Positions 52,014-60,909 of a DNA stretch of 64,000 nucleotides are shown here, piece after piece. The notes under the pieces are model-generated. The model saw only the letters and a program-made list of their open reading frames with translations. It did not search any database and was not told the origin of the DNA. Origin of the DNA: Nitrospira sp. (lineage in GTDB: Bacteria > Nitrospirota > Nitrospiria > Nitrospirales > Nitrospiraceae). The stretch lies in assembly GCA_024760525.1 (NCBI GenBank), contig CP060499.1, forward strand, positions 1,240,001 to 1,304,000, written 5' to 3'. The translations under genes were made by a program, and so were the position numbers. Numbering within the stretch: the stretch's first letter is position 1; the number at the start of each line of letters is the position of its first letter.

Positions 52014-52181
52014 ATGCGTAAAACGAAATTCTTTGAAATGCAGAGCCGGAAGGTGTCCGAGAGGAAGCGTCTGAGGGAATTGGAGCATGAGAATGGCTTG
52101 CTCAAGGTCTTATATGCGGATCTGTTGCAGAAATTCTCGGCGATGGGTGAAGGCAAAGCGGATCTTCGGTTAGAGCGGTGA
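52014..52181 (+). pseudogene. IS3-type OrfA C-terminal remnant, 55 codons
   Basis: ERKRLRELEHENGLLKVLYA is the leucine-zipper end of IS3-family (IS407-group) OrfA proteins, where the segment usually reads KRLRELExENxxLKxxYADL. The upstream helix-turn-helix and all of OrfB are missing; a stop lies 42 bases before the ATG. Unusually, the piece has its own CAGGAGGG ribosome-binding site and ATG, so a 55-residue coiled-coil peptide could still be made. No inverted repeats or target duplication are evident. Confidence 0.6.
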
Positions 52182-52357
52182 CGCGGCGGGCTGATGGATG
52201 CGCATGCCAAACCTCCTCTCTCTACAGGAGAAGTTGACCGCCTGCTCTACACCAAGACCGATCATCTGCGGAATCCGGGTTCATTGATCCTCGACCATGC
52301 TTCTCGGAAGACAGGCCTCCATGGTGCCTCAGGGCAGGGCGAAATGTTCTGAGGGTT

Positions 52358-53851
52358 TCAGCGGCTCAAGGCTGTCGTCGAATTCCGAGCGAGCGTTCGA
52401 ATCGCTTCGATGCCGGGCAGAAAGAAATAGGCACCGCCGCGTACCTGCACAAACCGTTGCATGTTGCTATAGCGGCAGCGGATCGGTTGGCCTTGGACGG
52501 TGAACTGTCCGGTTCGCCCATCCTGCACACCGATCAAGGGATCCGGATCTTCGTACAAATTCCCGAACTTCGGATTGTTGGCCCAGAGACTCTGCACGAA
52601 TTCAAACTGGCGGTCGATGGCGGCGTTCAGACAGAGAAAATGAAGTCCGCGCTCCGCTCCATTGTCGACGGCGCCCATCATACTCTTGGGATCCATATTC
52701 TCGACCAGCGGCGGTCCATAGGCCCTGGAGCGCCGGATGATGCGATGCTGATTGGCCAGTTCCAAAGCCTGGGCAGGATCATCACCCAGCGAGTCGCGAG
52801 GATTGGTTCGGCGGATGTGCGCCCCGATGGGACAACGCGTGCCATAGGGATCGGGATGATCTCGGTCGCTTGCGTATAGAAATTGATTGTGTGTCCGCGC
52901 CTCAGGGTTGGAATGATTCGGGGACACGACCAGAGGGGTGCCATCCGGCCAGCGCCCGACCATTTTCGCCGCCAGCTTGATCGCTGCGTCGGCTTCACTG
53001 TCTGAGCACGCCGCGACATAGTCCCAGAATTGTTTGACGTCCTGCCGCAACTGCCGGAACACGAGAAACGTGCCGTTCCTCCCGAAACCCAGACCATGGA
53101 CATCAGTAGGCCCCTCCGGCATTTCGCCGTACGAGTTGGCATACCCGAGCAGCACTTCGCCGGGCGCGATGGTGTTCCCCTCCGCCGGATTCACATTCGG
53201 ATCGCTCGGAGGCATACCCGCCACGTGCGGCTGGCCAATTCCGTCCCTGAAACCGAAATGTTCTTTCGGCCCGACCAATCGTCCGTCGGCCTCACGCTCA
53301 GGACCTGCAAGAAACACTGTGTCGAACCGTTTGAGTTCACGAAGTCCCTGATCCGTTCCACGAGGTAACAACGTCTCGATCCGATCGCGCAGCATGTCTG
53401 CATCGTGCGCGTACACCATCAGCATCACGTGCAGCCTCGGATCCGGCCGCGGATGGTCGTCGGCCCGCGTCGAATCGCGTTCGGCCCCCCATTCCCAGTT
53501 GACGGCGCGGCTTTCCCCACGGTCACCCAACAATCGTTCCCGCTGCAGGGTGGCCATCCCTTCTCGGAATTCACGGGGAAATTGATTCAGCACCTCCGCA
53601 GCCACGCCTAACGCGCTTAACCCATGGCTGGTGAAGGCGACATGCACCGCGCTCGTGCGCCTGGGATGATCGAGAGCAAGCCGGCTGACCCGTTCGATCT
53701 GTTCGACCAAGCCAGCGAGCCATGCGTGGGCACGCTCAGGATCCGTCACCTGGCACAGGACGAAGATCGCCGAGGGCAGCTCCACATAGTCATGCTGGAC
53801 CAATCCTTGAATGTCGTGATACTCCAATCGACGTTCACCGTATGGAATCAT
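52358..53851 (-). CDS. DyP-type haem peroxidase (first of two paralogues)
   Basis: 497 residues, a long DyP. The catalytic GxxDG motif is FGFRDGIGQPHV with D203; the haem-ligand region is PIGAHIRRTNPRDS with H345 as likely proximal ligand and the usual Arg/Asn around it. The C-terminal QVRGGAYFFLPGI is also found in the second paralogue at 58067-59578. No signal peptide is visible, so it is probably cytoplasmic or membrane-associated through its partner. It is the last gene of the cluster, 27 bases after the membrane protein gene. DyPs oxidise dyes, phenols or lipids with peroxide; the substrate is unknown. Confidence 0.9.
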   Translation of the reverse strand: MIPYGERRLEYHDIQGLVQHDYVELPSAIFVLCQVTDPERAHAWLAGLVEQIERVSRLALDHPRRTSAVHVAFTSHGLSALGVAAEVLNQFPREFREGMATLQRERLLGDRGESRAVNWEWGAERDSTRADDHPRPDPRLHVMLMVYAHDADMLRDRIETLLPRGTDQGLRELKRFDTVFLAGPEREADGRLVGPKEHFGFRDGIGQPHVAGMPPSDPNVNPAEGNTIAPGEVLLGYANSYGEMPEGPTDVHGLGFGRNGTFLVFRQLRQDVKQFWDYVAACSDSEADAAIKLAAKMVGRWPDGTPLVVSPNHSNPEARTHNQFLYASDRDHPDPYGTRCPIGAHIRRTNPRDSLGDDPAQALELANQHRIIRRSRAYGPPLVENMDPKSMMGAVDNGAERGLHFLCLNAAIDRQFEFVQSLWANNPKFGNLYEDPDPLIGVQDGRTGQFTVQGQPIRCRYSNMQRFVQVRGGAYFFLPGIEAIRTLARNSTTALSR

Positions 53852-53878
53852 GCTCGACCTCTCATCACATGCGCACCG

Positions 53879-55432
53879 TTACAGACGTCGCAGCCAAGCC
53901 GCTTGCACGTCGCCGGTCAACGGCTGGAACAACCCCTGCGCGATTTCGGTATTGCCGTTCACATTGGTAACACTGAACCGAGGATAGGCGCTGTACCAGA
54001 CCTGAGTCGGAACTTGATGGTCTCTGGTCCACCGCTTGAACTCCTGCTCGCGTCGCGCGCCACCTTCAAACACATGCACTGCGGGCAGCCACGAGAACCA
54101 CGGCAAGAATCGGAGAACGAACATCGTGAGACGCACCAACCCGCTCACAGTGTGGATCCGGGTGCGCGGGAACAAGGTCGTATTGCACCAGATACCAGTG
54201 AGTCCATCCGATGCCTGATCAATGAAATCGCCCAAATAGCTTTCCCAACTGAAGTCGTAATTGCTGAAGAACAGCAGCCTCCGGTTGTCGTCGATCAAGA
54301 CCCAGCGAGCAAAATGTATCGTGGCGATCCCTGTCAAGATGCCGCGCACGAACAGTGTATGGGTCAAAAAGTTGCCGGTCGCCAACACCGTGCGCAAGAG
54401 CGCAAGCCTGACTATGCCCGGCTTCACGTTCACCACATGGGTCAGTTGGTTCTGCACCAGGGGTCCACGGTCTTCGAGTTCCGTCACCATCCGGAGACGG
54501 ACGTCGCTCCGGTCGGCCACATAGGGGTCGATCGACCCATCCACCTGCTGCGGAGGCCCTTCCCGTTGCAAGATCCGTTGTTCACGTCCATGCTCGATCC
54601 GATTGAGCAGGTTCAGCAGCGCGGCGAAGAGCGCGAATGCCAGGAGAGGCATGGATACCGTGAAGAGCACGCGCGCCGGAATCTGATCGAAGAGGTGCGT
54701 CCCAATTCCGTACAGAATCCCCAGCGGCGTGAGTCCTGCGAAGGCCACAAGGACAAGCGTTCTCGTCGCGATTCCAGGCGGCGATCCGCTTGACGGCGCC
54801 GATTTCCACCCGCTTCGGCCTGTCGCCTGCCGTAATCTCTCAATGATGGTGGATGGAGTTGCCGCCCTCGTGGCATGAACCCGATCGAGCTCCAGTTCCA
54901 ACACCAGCCGTTGTTCCTCTTCGCTCTGATTGTCGACCGTCAGGATCTGCTGAGTCGATCGCCCGGGATGTCCTCGATAAAACGCCGCCTCCTGTCGCCG
55001 ATGCGCCGACAAGTAGGCCTGCAGCGACTCATTCCCAGGCGATGGATCGCAAAAGGAGTAGATCGCGCGCAGGGCCGGTTCGGCAACCATAACCAGTTCA
55101 TTCACGTGCTCTTCGAATGGACCGTCATAGTCGGTCGAGAAGGCCAGGTTGGCCGCGATGAGTCCGCCCGTCGCATCGCGTGCCGGCTCCAGAAGCACCC
55201 AACGGAGGAAATGCACCGTCGTCAGCCGACCAAACTCGATGAAATGTGGACCCTGTTGAATCGTGTGCGATGGAGGGAGATAGTCACGAACCCATTCCAG
55301 TTTGACGCTGCCCGCTCCTGGCGCACCCGGATTGGTGATGTTCCGGCCGACGGCATTCAACAGCGCCTGAAGCCCTTCAATCTTCTCATCAGGTACAGGC
55401 ACGATCACCGTCAGCGCGTGTTGTTCAGACAT
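53879..55432 (-). CDS. Membrane protein with duplicated HF-R-W...S-YD domain (first of two paralogues)
   Basis: 517 residues from the ATG at 55432. Two similar segments appear: about residues 72-130 (VHFLRWVLLEPARD ... FSTDYDGPFEEH) and 371-422 (TIHFARWVLIDDNRRLLFFS then NYDFSWESY). Between them are membrane helices around 224-242 and 256-277. The C-terminus has HQVPTQVWYSAYPRFSV. The protein at 59575-60885 has the same plan and nearly the same C-terminus. I do not recognise the family; the repeats may be ferredoxin-like folds, as in DyP proteins. It lies between the P450 and first DyP genes. Confidence 0.75.
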   Translation of the reverse strand: MSEQHALTVIVPVPDEKIEGLQALLNAVGRNITNPGAPGAGSVKLEWVRDYLPPSHTIQQGPHFIEFGRLTTVHFLRWVLLEPARDATGGLIAANLAFSTDYDGPFEEHVNELVMVAEPALRAIYSFCDPSPGNESLQAYLSAHRRQEAAFYRGHPGRSTQQILTVDNQSEEEQRLVLELELDRVHATRAATPSTIIERLRQATGRSGWKSAPSSGSPPGIATRTLVLVAFAGLTPLGILYGIGTHLFDQIPARVLFTVSMPLLAFALFAALLNLLNRIEHGREQRILQREGPPQQVDGSIDPYVADRSDVRLRMVTELEDRGPLVQNQLTHVVNVKPGIVRLALLRTVLATGNFLTHTLFVRGILTGIATIHFARWVLIDDNRRLLFFSNYDFSWESYLGDFIDQASDGLTGIWCNTTLFPRTRIHTVSGLVRLTMFVLRFLPWFSWLPAVHVFEGGARREQEFKRWTRDHQVPTQVWYSAYPRFSVTNVNGNTEIAQGLFQPLTGDVQAAWLRRL

Positions 55433-55467
55433 GTCTTTCACCAGCTTCCACGAGAGACCACGCTCGA

Positions 55468-56793
55468 TCAACCCGCCACCGTGAGGAGTAACCGATCCGG
55501 GAAAGGGCCATCCCAGGCGACGCGTCCGTCCCACCCGCATGCTCGGGATACCTTGCCAAGCCGAAGTACGGCAGCCACCAGCAGTGGGATCTGCACGCCG
55601 TTGATGTAGCGCCCCTGGCAGGCATGGAGACCCGAACTAGAGTGCAGGTACTCTGTTGGATTCCTGTCGGTCCGAAATTGCCCGGGTTCATGAAACACCG
55701 TTCGGTCGAACATCCCAGAGAACGTGCCAAAGATGACGGTCTTGCCCTTTGGGAGGCGTCGCTCGCGTGGGGTGTTGCGACCGACGGTGGCCCCTTCCTG
55801 GCTGTACCGGGTCACGAACGGGTTATGCGGATTAAATCGCAAGGCTTCAAATACATACCGCGACACCGTCGCCTCGTCGCCGGCTAAGGCGGCCTCACGA
55901 GCGGCGGCCCATGCGGCGGGACGTCGTAACAGTTCGTCGATGGCCCGAACCGCGGACGCGCTGGTCGTGTCGATCGCCCCGATGATTAGGCCGGAGATAT
56001 TCCGGCGCACTGTGTCGTCGTCCAGCCAGTCCATGCCGGGTTCGCGCTGTCGACGCAGCATGCGGGTGAGCACGTCATCAGGAACATCCTGACGGCCCGA
56101 GCCAATCTCGTCCTTCCGCCGAGCGATCCACCCGAGAAGATAGGGCCGCAGTTGGTCGAACGATTCCTTCGCCTGACGCACGGTCCGCGGACAGTCGAAG
56201 GGATTGAGGAACAGATCGTTGAACAGCGTCCGCATCCAACGCAACATCACCGCATCGTCCGGCCCTGGCACCCCAAAATACTCACCGACCACGCGCAGTG
56301 GGACAATACGGGTCAGCCCACCAACTACATCCAGCCACCCCTGCTGGCGCACGTGTGCCATGCATTCCTCGGCCTTGGTCGAGACCATGGCACGAATGCG
56401 TTCAAGATCCGTGCGATGCATGACCTCGTTCAAAAGATCCTTTTCACGGTCATGTTGCGGGGAACGATCCATGCTCAAGACGAATGGGCCATTGTCGCGA
56501 TTCGTGCGCTCCGCGTTGATCTCGGCAATCGTGAACTCGGTGTCATGCGCCAACCCGTCCACCACATCTGCGTGCCGGCTGACAATCACCAGTTTGCCCA
56601 GCTCTAGGACCGGTGCCCATCGTCTCAAGATCGCGTTGAATAGACGAAACACCCACGGCGCGATCAGCCACGCTCGAATGGTGTCACTGCGGGGGATAAG
56701 ACAGGAGCGCCACGTGGAGGGAAGCCGGGACATGTGATTCATGGGGACACCAGGCGCCTCTGACATGCACAGAACAATGTGATTCCAATTCAT
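55468..56793 (-). CDS. Cytochrome P450 with non-canonical cysteine loop
   Basis: 441 residues. I helix: GLIIGAIDTTSASAV (268-282) with the acid-threonine pair; ExxR: E316-A-L-R319; haem cysteine C392 in SSGLHACQGRY. The canonical FxxGxxxCxG has Ser385 where Phe is nearly always found, and the loop carries G388, H390 and G394 as usual. The Phe tunes the haem-thiolate, so reactivity may be shifted, perhaps toward peroxide-driven chemistry. No ferredoxin or reductase gene is nearby, which agrees with a peroxygenase-like or hydroperoxide-using role, but this is inference. Confidence 0.85.
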   Translation of the reverse strand: MNWNHIVLCMSEAPGVPMNHMSRLPSTWRSCLIPRSDTIRAWLIAPWVFRLFNAILRRWAPVLELGKLVIVSRHADVVDGLAHDTEFTIAEINAERTNRDNGPFVLSMDRSPQHDREKDLLNEVMHRTDLERIRAMVSTKAEECMAHVRQQGWLDVVGGLTRIVPLRVVGEYFGVPGPDDAVMLRWMRTLFNDLFLNPFDCPRTVRQAKESFDQLRPYLLGWIARRKDEIGSGRQDVPDDVLTRMLRRQREPGMDWLDDDTVRRNISGLIIGAIDTTSASAVRAIDELLRRPAAWAAAREAALAGDEATVSRYVFEALRFNPHNPFVTRYSQEGATVGRNTPRERRLPKGKTVIFGTFSGMFDRTVFHEPGQFRTDRNPTEYLHSSSGLHACQGRYINGVQIPLLVAAVLRLGKVSRACGWDGRVAWDGPFPDRLLLTVAG

Positions 56794-56816
56794 CCGCCGT
56801 GTGCGAGTGTGCCTAA

Positions 56817-58055
56817 TTAAAAGGTTTCATCCCCAGTCGGCTCATAGTGCGGCTCAGCGTTCATGTCGTGTCGCAACTTCGATAACTCGAAATACATGCG
56901 GCGCCGTGCCCGGCTTTGATTGCCGAGCGGGCGGTGCTCGGCGATGCAGTGCCACGGGTTGTACGATAGGCGTCGCGCGAACGCGATCTGCGCCGGTGAG
57001 TCAAACTTCTGCTTTGGGATGCGCAAGGTGGCCACCGAGACCCGGGGCGACAGTCGCTCCGGCCACATCACCGCATTGTTTTCGATCGGCATCAGATGAG
57101 GATCGGTCTGTAACTGCAAGCGAATATCCAGCTCGACATCGCCCTCATCGAGGGCGGCGACCATGGCCTTGCGCAGGTAGTCATCAGGCGGCCGCAGCGG
57201 CAGGCGTGGGATTGGGGTTTTCTTGTTTGATTTCGGCCACACCGAATACTGCATCGCCTGCCCTTCTCCCAGCAGATAGGGCACGCAACTGAAGTACGGC
57301 GCCTCGAATGGACTACTCTGCGTCTTGATCCACAGTCCCTGCATGATGAAGTCCAACAGGTGGGGACGGTGAAGATTGAAAAAGTAGAACATCTGCGCAT
57401 TCTTCAGGCTCTCAAGCTGCAACTGAGCGTTCGCGCGCGTGTCCGGTGTGACAAAGGTCGGCGTGGACACGCCAAACATGTCCTGCGTGAATTTCTCCTC
57501 GTCCATTAATTTTGGACCGGGAACTCCCATCAGCTTGATGCTGATGCTCATGAACCCCACGTCGTCGATGTCCGGCGTCACGTAGGGCCCGGGCCCGGAA
57601 AAGCGGACCCATGCGCGATAGGTCTTGGGCTGCGCGTAGATACCGTGTCGGAACTGCGACGGCAGGCCGTCGTGGACGATGAACTCCGCGCGCACGATGC
57701 CGTGGGTCTTCGTATTTCCGCCGCGTTCGAATCCGCCCGGCTTCCACAGCCCGCGCATCTGCTTTTGGAAGGTATCGATAATCGATTGGAGCGAGGTTTC
57801 TTCGTCTGGTTGCACCCGTTCCTCGGCAATCTTCAGCCCTTCGTCCCGACGCTGCCGGTTGATCAGGGCGGTGGTCAGACTCGTGATCGGGTCTCGCAGC
57901 ACCGCATCGAAGGCCGGACGCATCCAAGGATCGATGCGCCGCTGCAGTTGCACCAGTCGCAGGGACGTATCGCTGATCCAATTGAGGACTGCCGAACCCG
58001 TATTGGAAGGCGGCACCGGACGGCTCGTGTTTGAACCCAACACGTTCCTTGTCAT
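56817..58055 (-). CDS. Catalase-fold haem protein of the small YNPWH group
   Basis: 412 residues from the ATG at 58055, with AAAGGGG upstream. Catalase landmarks: H118 in KTHGIVRAEFIVHDG, RFSGPGP at 151-157, and the proximal tyrosine Y365 in RRLSYNPWHCIAEHRPLG. The distal asparagine segment (NNTPVFF in catalases) reads VSTPTFV (196-202), so the catalytic Asn seems replaced. Such proteins include catalase-related peroxidases and allene-oxide-synthase-like enzymes that act on fatty-acid hydroperoxides. It lies 11 bases after the second DyP and 23 before the P450. True catalase activity is doubtful. Confidence 0.85.
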   Translation of the reverse strand: MTRNVLGSNTSRPVPPSNTGSAVLNWISDTSLRLVQLQRRIDPWMRPAFDAVLRDPITSLTTALINRQRRDEGLKIAEERVQPDEETSLQSIIDTFQKQMRGLWKPGGFERGGNTKTHGIVRAEFIVHDGLPSQFRHGIYAQPKTYRAWVRFSGPGPYVTPDIDDVGFMSISIKLMGVPGPKLMDEEKFTQDMFGVSTPTFVTPDTRANAQLQLESLKNAQMFYFFNLHRPHLLDFIMQGLWIKTQSSPFEAPYFSCVPYLLGEGQAMQYSVWPKSNKKTPIPRLPLRPPDDYLRKAMVAALDEGDVELDIRLQLQTDPHLMPIENNAVMWPERLSPRVSVATLRIPKQKFDSPAQIAFARRLSYNPWHCIAEHRPLGNQSRARRRMYFELSKLRHDMNAEPHYEPTGDETF

Positions 58056-58066
58056 GGTGACCCCTT

Positions 58067-59578
58067 TCAGCGCGCCTTTGCGAGGTACCGCAATGCGCGA
58101 ATACCGGGCAGGAAAAAGTAGGCGCCGCCTTGCACGGTGACGAACTGTGGCAGGCCGGTCAGCCGTCGATCCGGACCATCGGCTTGCGGAATCGAGAAGC
58201 CGTCGGTGGGAGAATCTCCGGGGTCCGGCAATCGATGGCCGAGCAGTGGGTCGCTTTCGCCGGTGAGCCCGGCAAACTTGCTCCCGATCAACCACGCGCT
58301 TTGCACGAACTCGAACTGGCGCTTGATATTGGCCACAAGGCAGATGAAATAGATCCCGGTCTCTGTGCAGGGCGAGGATTGCGTCGCGGACAGCTCAGGC
58401 GTGACGCCTGCACCGAATGTTCGCCCACGGCGAAGCAGGCGATGAAAGCGTGTCGATGCGACCAAATCCTGTTCCAGCGCCGCTGCGTTGAATCCCAACA
58501 TGCGCCACAGACGCGAGAGGATTCCCCCCGGGCCGCCCGGCAAATCCGCATTGCGCGGATTGGTCCGGCGAATGTGAGCGCCCAACGGGCAGCGCAGCCC
58601 TCGCGGATCAGCTCCGTAGGTGAAGTCGTTCAGTTTTGATTGCTGCGCGGGAGGGTCGCCGGCGACTGAGTCCTCGCTTGGCGCGATCAGAGGTTCGCCG
58701 TTTTTCTTCCGGCCAACCATCGCGGCGGCGAGTTGCTCTCGCACGTCCGTATTGCCTTCCGCTTGCCGGTCCAGTTCGCGCCAGAAGCCTTGCACGTCCT
58801 GGTGAAGTTGACGCAACACGAGATAGCAGCCGTTGCGTCCGAGGTCGGCTTGGTCCGGCGCGTCTTCGGCTCTCGGCAGGAGAGCATCGGGGTCACGCCG
58901 TGGAGTAAGCAGCGGACGCGGTGTGTAGAGCCCGTATTCGTTGGGATAGCCGAGCAGGAACTCGCCGAGGCAACTCACGTTGCTGTACTCGAGCTGGTCC
59001 TGGTCGCGCACCGGGCGCTTGCGCTCCCAATCGATTTGCGGTTGCGAGATGCCGTCGACGAATCCAAACGGTTCCACGCCATGTAAATCGGATGTCGACA
59101 GGCGTTCGATGCGCATGAATCCGGCCTCGCATTGCGCTTCGATCTCCTGTTCCCACGCCGCCAGTCGCCCGGAACGGGCATATAGAAACACGGCGACGTG
59201 CGGCACCCGCTCCCCGGCGCCCCATTGCCATCCGCTTGGATCATTGGCGCCGATATCTCCCAGACGGCGCGCGCGTGCGGCATCACTCGCCATGCCGGCG
59301 ACAAATTCAGCTGAAAACTCCGCGAGCAGATCGGGGGCGAACTCCAATGCACGCAGTCCCTCGCTCGTCAGGGCGACGTGGAGCGCAGTCTCGGGCAGTG
59401 GATCGGCCTTGACGGCGCTCGTTAGCGGTGCCTGCGCCAGCCACGCGCGCGCAGCGGCCGGATCCTTGACGCGCAGTAGGAGAAAACACGCTTCCGTCAG
59501 GTGCTTGTACCCGAACCGCACCAGGCCCTGAACGTCGTCCAGTTCCACAGACCTCCCCTGACTCAGGATTGTGCTCAT
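58067..59578 (-). CDS. DyP-type haem peroxidase (second paralogue)
   Basis: 503 residues. FGFVDGISQPQI carries catalytic D175; PLGAHIRRTNPRNA carries the candidate haem ligand H335. It shares with the first DyP the N-terminal VQGLVxxxY pattern, the FEFVQSxW segment and the end QGGAYFFLPGIRALR. It starts within the stop of the upstream membrane protein gene (ATGA at 59575-59578), so each peroxidase is made with its own membrane partner. No signal peptide. Compared with the first DyP it has an extra insert around residues 345-375. Confidence 0.9.
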   Translation of the reverse strand: MSTILSQGRSVELDDVQGLVRFGYKHLTEACFLLLRVKDPAAARAWLAQAPLTSAVKADPLPETALHVALTSEGLRALEFAPDLLAEFSAEFVAGMASDAARARRLGDIGANDPSGWQWGAGERVPHVAVFLYARSGRLAAWEQEIEAQCEAGFMRIERLSTSDLHGVEPFGFVDGISQPQIDWERKRPVRDQDQLEYSNVSCLGEFLLGYPNEYGLYTPRPLLTPRRDPDALLPRAEDAPDQADLGRNGCYLVLRQLHQDVQGFWRELDRQAEGNTDVREQLAAAMVGRKKNGEPLIAPSEDSVAGDPPAQQSKLNDFTYGADPRGLRCPLGAHIRRTNPRNADLPGGPGGILSRLWRMLGFNAAALEQDLVASTRFHRLLRRGRTFGAGVTPELSATQSSPCTETGIYFICLVANIKRQFEFVQSAWLIGSKFAGLTGESDPLLGHRLPDPGDSPTDGFSIPQADGPDRRLTGLPQFVTVQGGAYFFLPGIRALRYLAKAR

Positions 59579-60885
59579 AGCAGCTGTAACCAGGCTTGAG
59601 CCTGCGTATCGGTCACGTGCGCAAGCTCCAGCCCTTCCCTGATGCGCTGGTTGCGCTTGAGGTTGACCAGGGCCAGGCCCGGGTAGGCCTGGTACCAGAC
59701 CTGTGTCGGCAACTGATGGCGCCGCTGGTAGTGCTTGAACTTATTCTCAATGCGTGCCCCGCGCGCGACCAGCCATCGCGTGCGCGGCCAGCCCACGCCA
59801 TGGCTGAAAGCGAGATTCAGGCCCCACGCCACCTTGTTGATGAAGTCGTCCATGTAGGCCTCGTGGCCTCCGTCATAGTTGCTGGTGAAGACGAGCCGGC
59901 GCTTGTCGTCGAGAAAGGCCCAGAACGCGAAGTGAATCGTCTGCACGCGTGCGAGAAACCCGCGCGTGAAGACATGGCGACAGGTATAGTCGATCAGCAC
60001 CAGCAGCACAGTCACGAGCCAGCGGCGAAACAGCCCCGGCTTGACCGAGCCGAACGCCGTGTACTGGTTGGTCACGTCGTGGTCTTCCAGATGTTGCAAT
60101 TCCAGGAGCGCCGCGCGGTCAGGGGGCGGGCATATTTCGGCGTCGCTGTTCTCTTTCGTTCGCAAGATGAAGATCAAGAGCGGCGACAGGACGATCAGAA
60201 ACGGCAGCAGGATCAGGCCCGCCAGCGGAATCGCAACGAGATGGAGAAACTTGGCGATATGCCAACGCAGTGGTGTCGGCTCAGGCGGCGTCAGGCCAAG
60301 CCTTCCAGCGCTGACTTCAGCATCGACGAAGTCGATCAACTCGCGCCGGAGTTGCTGAGCTTGCGTGGCCGATGCGAGCGACGCGCGCGGCACTTTTTCG
60401 GCGAGAGCACGTTGCAGTGCGCTTTCCTCCTTGACTTGCCGTACCGTGCGACCGACCCAGTTGATGTAGTTGGCCGCGAGTCGAGATTGATGCGCTTGCA
60501 TCCAGGGTAGTAGATCCTCATCCACCTTGAAGCCGTCGCAGTGCATGAAGATTCGGCGCAACCCCGTATCCGCGCGCCGAGCCAGATCGGCGATGCACTC
60601 GCCTGCTGATCCGTCGCAGCTGCCGATAAACGCAAGGTGGACGGGCAGGCTCGGGCGCGGGACACCGTGCGCTTCAACGTCGCCGAGCGTGGGATCGTCC
60701 AGCACCACCAGCCGTGCGAAATGGAGGTGTTCGAACTGTCCGAATGGCAAGACCGCGTTCATTGGGTCGGCCAGACCCGGTTTCGAATTCATCGTGTTCA
60801 GCAGGTCCCGCAGACTGCGGTCCCGGCCTGGCGTGACCTGCGCCACCAGCATGAATTGGGACTGCGGAGTCACGGTATCACCCAT
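59575..60885 (-). CDS. Membrane protein with duplicated HFA...DD domain (second paralogue)
   Basis: 436 residues. Repeat 1 is at about 52-118 (EHLHFARLVVLDDPTLGD ... GSCDGS) and repeat 2 at 316-369 (QTIHFAFWAFLDDKRRLVF then SNYDGGHEAYMDD). Hydrophobic helices lie around 215-241 and 287-300. The C-terminal HQLPTQVWYQAYPGLALVN matches the first paralogue closely. Translation is coupled to the second DyP by a four-base overlap. Unknown family; its tight pairing with DyP suggests it anchors the peroxidase or presents a membrane substrate. Confidence 0.75.
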   Translation of the reverse strand: MGDTVTPQSQFMLVAQVTPGRDRSLRDLLNTMNSKPGLADPMNAVLPFGQFEHLHFARLVVLDDPTLGDVEAHGVPRPSLPVHLAFIGSCDGSAGECIADLARRADTGLRRIFMHCDGFKVDEDLLPWMQAHQSRLAANYINWVGRTVRQVKEESALQRALAEKVPRASLASATQAQQLRRELIDFVDAEVSAGRLGLTPPEPTPLRWHIAKFLHLVAIPLAGLILLPFLIVLSPLLIFILRTKENSDAEICPPPDRAALLELQHLEDHDVTNQYTAFGSVKPGLFRRWLVTVLLVLIDYTCRHVFTRGFLARVQTIHFAFWAFLDDKRRLVFTSNYDGGHEAYMDDFINKVAWGLNLAFSHGVGWPRTRWLVARGARIENKFKHYQRRHQLPTQVWYQAYPGLALVNLKRNQRIREGLELAHVTDTQAQAWLQLL

Positions 60886-60909
60886 CTCGTGGCAGTCTTG
60901 GCTATCGGC

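Noticed and set aside
53624..54793. 389-codon plus-strand frame across the first DyP and membrane protein genes
   Set aside because: It crosses two genes supported by motifs and conserved paralogues; its composition is Arg/His-rich as in shadow frames.
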